The notes beneath the pieces are model-generated. The model saw only the letters and a list, made by a program, of their open reading frames with translations. It was not told where the DNA came from and did not search any database. The position numbers and the translations under genes were made by a program. Source: Liolophura sinensis (taxonomy: Eukaryota; Mollusca; Polyplacophora; Chitonida; Chitonidae). Taken from it: 64,000 bases of DNA. The stretch covers positions 39,314,191 through 39,378,190 of the forward strand of contig NC_088302.1 in assembly GCF_032854445.1 (NCBI RefSeq), in the 5' to 3' direction. This document shows, one piece after another, positions 58,357 through 64,000 of this stretch (position 1 is the stretch's first letter; each line of letters starts with the position of its first letter).

Positions 58357-60108
58357 AATATGTAAACTGCTTGAGGGGTAATTTAAATTACATTGCATAT
58401 TCCCCAAATCAAATGAATCAAAATAAACACTTTTTTTAAACTTTTGTCCTGATTTAGGCTTTTGGGGCATTTATCAACATTTTAGGCAACCATTATTGTT
58501 ACTAATAGATTACCTGTGTTTGACCCTAGAATGACACCATTACATATGTTTGTCATTGACTAGAGTGGATCCGAGAAAGATGAAATTGACATTGTCAACT
58601 TTTTAGGTTACAGGAAAACTTTTTAAAGCTGTGTCAGTGACTTGGTGTAAAACATGATCAAGTACATTTTGGTAGGCATTGTTTTGCCATGGTCACTAGG
58701 TAAAATGTGTCCAGGCCTTAATTTGCTGAAGCCTTGGTACTCGCTAGTTACATGTACACTCGCCTCTCATCATTCACACCTAGGTGACTAACAAGCTGTT
58801 GCCTGCCATGGAAAGGTGCCACGTGGGAGGGTTAAAGGTCAGATGCGGGGAATTAATTACAAGTGTGTAGGGAGTTGGCAAGTGGGTGCCAGCTCATTTC
58901 CAGCCTCCCCCACCAACTACTAGCATGGTTAACACAAGGATAGGCTTATATCACATCACAGCTCACAGCCAGACACACGCAGACGCGTACCCGACGCGCC
59001 TACACCAAACATTAGCAGTGCAGCTTGCAATGCTATTCACGAACAACTTACAACAGTACATGAGATCTTTTTTTTCCCCCTTTTTTTCTATTGTTTTACA
59101 AGTTTTCTCATCAACAGTTTGCATGATAGGCAAAATGTACAGTTGCATGTATGGGCATCTATCAAAACTTATAGAAGTCATGCCTCATTGAAAACTATTT
59201 GCTAATAGTTTGCCCTTCAAAGGGCTGACTGAAATTCCTGTATAAATGAAGTAAATTGTACATAGCTATGTAAAGACAGGGCTGCCAGGCTACTTGTACA
59301 TATTTGAACCTGGCTGGTGGTGATTGAAAGGCGTATGCGTGTGCTGGTCTGTCTGTCCGTCTGTTTGTGTAGCCGTCCTTCTCATGTATACATAGTAACC
59401 ATCATATGCCTCAGTTTTTTTATACTCTACCTTGATACTCAGGTCTTCATTCAGCGCACCCATTATGTACAGTAAGATGTAACATTTATATATTTTTTGC
59501 ATAAATAATAAAATTACATCAATGTATAATTTATTCATGTGTTTGAACTGTTCTTTTTTGTTTCCATTGTTGATTAAAAATGACCAGGTATCGTCCATGT
59601 GTAACACTTTTACACTGAGGTATACGCGGAATACCAAATAGGCTGAAAAGTCAGTTGTTGGTTTACAAGACTATTGGTCAACTATTACTACACTGGTCAG
59701 TGCATTTGTGTTGTACTCATTGACTGATACTGTACAGTACTGTATTTTATTTGTTTGAAAAAATTTTTCACTTCTAAGATGGCTGTCAGGGTTTTTGGTT
59801 TGAGGGAACTTGAGGGCCCAAAGTTTTAATTTAAGGTGTATTTTTGTCACCTGAACATATTGTCATGACGCAGCGTTTCAACATGTTACCAGTATCAGTG
59901 GATTTCTGTTGTGACAGTTTGCACCACTGTATCATTTGATTGTTGTTAAACGCCACAATTGTATTATGATTTCACTATATGACAAGCCAGGAAGTAAAGC
60001 TTACAAAATCTCCCAGTGATTCAAGGGTAGGTCAAGTAGCTCATGCAAACTCACATGGCACATGTCAACTTAGTAATGTTTAGTAATAAACAGTAGTGTT
60101 GAATTCAT

Positions 60109-60526
60109 TTAAAGGATACATGAAACGCTTGGTTTTTGTTATTATTATTATTAATTAGTATATGATGTGGCCTTACATATAAAATTACAAAAAAAAGCTT
60201 TCTCCTTTGGGCCACAGTTTTGTATGGCTCCAGAGGTCAGTCCAGAAATTACGTAGCCTTCTGAAGAGAGGTCAACAGTGATAGCTGTCAAAATAATTTT
60301 GTTGGGGGATAGTCCGAATTGGGGGTGCCAAACTGGTCCCGTCTTTGTTCACATTATGTTCCGCGCTGGCGTAATTCTGAATATTTCCGACAGCTGACGG
60401 AAAATATGCATGTAAAACAGGGAATGAGAAAATGAGAAAAATTTGCCCATTTTTTTGGCAAATCATTCTGCATGTTCTTTGAAACCATAGTCTTCATTTT
60501 ATAGCACCTTTTCATGTATCCTTTAA
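60109..60526. mobile_element. 418-bp inverted-repeat element bounded by TTAA
   Basis: The left end TTAAAGGATACATGAAACG and right end TTTTCATGTATCCTTTAA are inverted copies over 17 bases. Both outer edges read TTAA, which could be a piggyBac-type target duplication or simply part of the terminal repeat. There is no open reading frame. The inside is unlike anything else in the window. Confidence 0.7.
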
Positions 60527-63226
60527 GGTGAAATTACGCTTCAATCATGATTTGCTTATGTTTGTAGAGCAAATTCACAATGAGGACCAGGAAGTTGCAT
60601 TATGTTCACTGTATCCCTAGACGGTGTCAATGCAAAACAGTTCTCTACATGATTGTGTACTGGTGTGATACTTCTGCTGCTGGTAAATTCACAATCTTGG
60701 GCAAGTCTATCATGTCACCACACAAACATGCACGTTATAAAACCGGCACCTAAGAACGCTACAGGTCAATATTTTGATCATTTCTTTGTTCAGTGGCATG
60801 TTACAGTTTTGCTTTATGGGTCCACATAGGATATTGCAAATGTGTCTCATAGAAAGCTGGTTCCACCGCCAATATATTTAATAAGCTACCTCACTGGAAT
60901 TCCATAACAGATATGAAATCCCACTCAGTTCAACCAGTATTTGGCCGTTATTTATCCCATTATTTAGGGTGCAGTGAAGAAAAACCAAGGTAACCAGTTA
61001 TCTTTGGTGTGACCCAGCTGGAAATGGAACCAAGGTCTCCCAGCTTGCAAGGTGGATGGTGTAACCTCACACCAACAACATGTACACAGTGAATCGGCTG
61101 AAGAAAGACATGATACATATACCAGCTTCTCTGTCTGTCTTACCTTTACCAACAAACATGAGAATAAACTCTGCATTGGTAATATCCCCCTTTACATCTT
61201 TACATTTTGGAAGATTTGTTTATTTATTTATTTCACTGGAATTTAGAAACATACTGCATTTGCAAAAAGAAGAAAACTTTTAAGAGGCAAATAAAGACAT
61301 CACCTTAAAAACAAACCTCACAACACCTTCCTAAGATCAACAGGTTCAAACAAAATATTTGTTTCTTAGGCATGCAATTCTTACGCATACGATAAACAGT
61401 CATAGTAAACAGAATAATAATTTTCACCTTTCTTGTTGATTTAATGGCAAGAACTTAGCACTATCTCATTACAGAATAACATCTGTGTATGACAGTGTCA
61501 ATCATTTGAATTTATTTTGGTTGAGAGGTCAATATTTGAACATATCATATGGTTTGAACATTATGCAGTTTTACAAACTGCTCCATCAGGCAAGCTACCG
61601 GCATTTTCTGAATGGCTTATTCACTTCTACAAAGAGGCCAGGTTCACTGGCAGAAGAAACCAGAGAGTATTTACAAAGACATGCAAACACAATTGAAATG
61701 TTTCAGAGATATAAGCATAGTTTTTTCTTTATTGCATGTATAAATTCTGCAACTCAGGTATCATATTTACCTTGAGCACAACAGTTATAATCATACATTA
61801 TAAACAAAACATGTGAACGCCAAAACAAGACCAGGTTCATATAGCAGTACATGTAACAACTTGAGCAGGAGCTATGTCAGATGTTTACAACGCATGTCGG
61901 CCCACCACAACAGGTCAGAGTCAGCAAAATGGGCAAATAATACAAGGATAGTAACCGTTTACAACATCCTTATTACATCAGAGGGCACATATGCCAGCAA
62001 TGAGTTGGTCATGCTCATATATACATCATGTACATGTATACTTATAGCTTTAAACCACATGTGAATACATAACAAACATAACTGTCTGATAAGGACCACA
62101 CTAAGAATTTTTATTATACATCATATTTTGTATGTGTAGCTCAAGATGTTAAAAGAAGTTTCTGTAGATTAATATTTATTTAAAAAAAAAACCAAAAAAA
62201 AAAAAACCTATGCATCATCCTCTCACTCACCAAGTATTTGTTTTAGCACACACCCTATGCAGGTGGTGGGTTGGCAGAATGAATAAGGGGAGGTTACTTT
62301 GATACCATTGGCCAATTTGGTACAACATGAGAGTCACCTCCCCTGACTATTAGCACTCTTTGCATGTTAGGTGTTGGCAGAAGGTGTTGCAACATTATGC
62401 AATTCTGACAAATTCATGTTCAGAGGACTATTCTTTATAGACACACCTGATGCAAATCTCCATGCATATCATAAAAGTGCACCAGATTAACCTACCAACA
62501 ATGACAGTTTATGTTCCCAACTCAAACACTTGACTACATATTTCACTGGCAAAAATTATGTTCTAAAATAGACGATCACTCTTTGAACAACTGTACTGAT
62601 GTCACAATACCAATACACATATTTGTGACTGTTATTTATGTATATTTACATACTGGCAGCTAACCTCTTCATTTAAAATTTCTTTATAATACAGGCATAT
62701 CACTGGAATATATCGTATTTTAATTAACAGGAATCAAAATTGGGAGATTCTTTCAGGTTTACTGCTTGTTTCAAAGAAGCTTTAGGGTCATATCACAGCA
62801 GGACATAATATTACCCAAAATCCTCAACAAATTCAACCAATGAAGAATAATGTTTGATGCAATTTGAAACAAAATTCAGTAGATTTTGAGGAGTAAAATC
62901 TATTGTTCAGGTAAAGACACATATGAACTTTATAGAAGTTATATAACAACCTGTCCAGATCAGGTGACATGCCTGTCATATGCCAAAGCATGCACGTTGT
63001 CTGTGGTTGAATTTGCTGACAATTTAGGGCATATAGATATCAATTTTGTTAACACAGGAAGACAGGTGAATACCAAAACATCACAGCTGATGTGATGTTA
63101 GCTTGGAACAATCTACAAAAAAAAATAAAAAGACACCAATGTTTATTTATATGAACACTATAAACTGAAGTTTCAAACGTGCACTTCAACGTCAGCTGAA
63201 ACAACATACCAGTACCCTACATATGA
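60527..63226. other. Downstream region, nothing recognised
   Basis: AT-rich sequence. A worn tRNA-like stretch (ggaaccaaggtctcccagc) near 61025-61045 may be an old SINE head on the minus strand. Open frames here (for example 61485-61775, plus strand, 96 codons) are not recognisable proteins. A convergent minus-strand gene's 3' UTR cannot be excluded. Confidence 0.5.
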
Positions 63227-63490
63227 TTTATTTATTTATTTGATTGGTGATTTACTCCGTACTCAAGAAAATTTCACTTATACAACGGCGGCCAGCATTA
63301 CGGGGAGAGGAAACCGGGCACAGCCCGAGGGAAACCCATGACCATCTGCAGATTGCTGCAGACCTTCCCACGTTCAGCCGGACAGGGGCCAGCATGAGCT
63401 GGACTTGAACTCATAGCTACTGCATTGGTGCGGGGCTCCTGGGTCATTACGCTGCGCTAGCATGCTAACCAACTTAGCCATGGAGGCCCA
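63227..63490 (-). mobile_element. Full-length SINE-A, minus orientation
   Basis: It runs from tttatttatttatttgattg to agccatggaggccc with the whole body in order. Possible target duplication is only a few bases (atatg on both sides), so it is less clean than the others. Confidence 0.88.
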
Positions 63491-64000
63491 ATATGCACAG
63501 TGTATACTGTACCTAGCACCAATATCTACATGCATATATGAATGCTAGCACTGAATTTCAAAAAAGATATCAAAATACCACTAGCAGCTAATACAGAACA
63601 CATACTGGTGCAAGTATTCCATAATTTTTACATCAATTCTTCAAAAATGTGTCAAAATATCCAAAAAATATTCTTCAGAATATTCTTTCTCTTAACAATG
63701 AAGCTGATAAAATTTATGCTGAACAAAAAACACTAAATATTATCAAAACTAGACGGTAAAAGATGGTAGACATAAAAAGATAAATAAAATGAATAGACAT
63801 TCATGGTAATACCTTAAATTTCAACAAAATAGATGCATCCCTATACAGACATCTGCCTGCCTTACTGTTAGTTCATCCACCTATTTATCTGATACAGTAT
63901 GTAGAATGAATACCAACTGAACACAAATCTCTGATAATAAACTGAAATATTTGGGTTGATATTTTGAACTGGCTGTTGACTGAATGGGTTATAACTGGTA
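63491..64000. other. Right edge of window, nothing recognised
   Basis: AT-rich sequence without an identifiable repeat family, exon or RNA gene. Confidence 0.6.

Larger units (their letters stand above)
55891..60108. other. Downstream region, no gene recognised
   Basis: AT-rich sequence with a TA microsatellite (about 56392-56412) and T tracts. It contains one full-length SINE (58095-58356). Candidate late poly(A) signals at 57276 and 59507 mean part of it could still be 3' UTR. No splice-linked open frame is recognisable on either strand. Confidence 0.55.

Noticed and set aside
59290-59637. 115-codon minus-strand open frame
   Set aside because: Its C-terminal part (TQTDGQTDQHTHT) is a translated simple repeat and the rest is AT-rich with no recognised motif.
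61020-61085. tRNA-like stretch on the minus strand
   Set aside because: Only a box B-like region is visible, and no cloverleaf can be drawn with confidence. It is more likely a worn SINE head.
61485-61775. 96-codon plus-strand open frame downstream of kibra
   Set aside because: Charged middle part looks mildly protein-like, but there is no motif, no supporting exon and no clear start context.

Overview
The window is animal nuclear DNA, most likely from a mollusc (probably a bivalve, with less certainty). It is intron-rich and AT-leaning, all splice sites I placed are GT-AG, and it carries many copies of a tRNA-derived SINE of a type I associate with lophotrochozoan genomes. TACATGTA/ACATGTAC-type palindromes are scattered through it in unusual number. 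I see no bacterial, viral or organellar genes, no tRNA or rRNA genes and no CRISPR.

One protein-coding gene is supported. It is a WWC-family (KIBRA) scaffold gene on the + strand, running from 12471 to a stop codon at 54223-54225. I could place 23 consecutive coding exons whose phases join without a break: 3,643 coding bases, of which the first completes a codon begun upstream, giving 1,213 residues plus stop. In order they encode the end of the WW1-WW2 linker, the degenerate second WW domain, an N-terminal coiled coil, a second coiled coil, a large Ser-rich exon, a C2 domain, an acidic segment, the aPKC-site region, a short C-terminal helix and the conserved REKMAFF tail. The exon with the start codon and first WW domain was not found and presumably lies left of the window, so bases 1-12470 are read as intron. 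The family acts as an upstream Hippo-pathway and polarity scaffold that recruits the LATS kinase and binds aPKC.

Layout: 1-12470 intron with SINEs and other repeats; 12471-25825 WW2 and first coiled coil over long introns; 25826-31869 a 6-kb intron; 31870-40475 compact central exons including the C2 domain; 40476-44077 intron; 44078-47404 compact C-terminal exons; 47405-54101 two long introns, the second filled with tandem arrays; 54226 onward 3' UTR with two more minisatellites; about 56-64 kb downstream DNA with two full-length SINEs and a 418-bp TTAA-bounded inverted-repeat element.

The most unusual feature is that exon-intron boundaries of this gene have been tandemly amplified. The 3' end of the exon at 32202-32350, with its donor site, is repeated at an exact 88-bp spacing. 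The 3' end of the exon at 50261-50391, with its donor site, has grown into an array of about 14 units of 42 bp, 11 of which keep GTGAGT. Any use of the downstream donors would read a TGA directly after the normal exon end and truncate the protein. A weaker version of the same pattern surrounds the acceptor of the exon at 31870.
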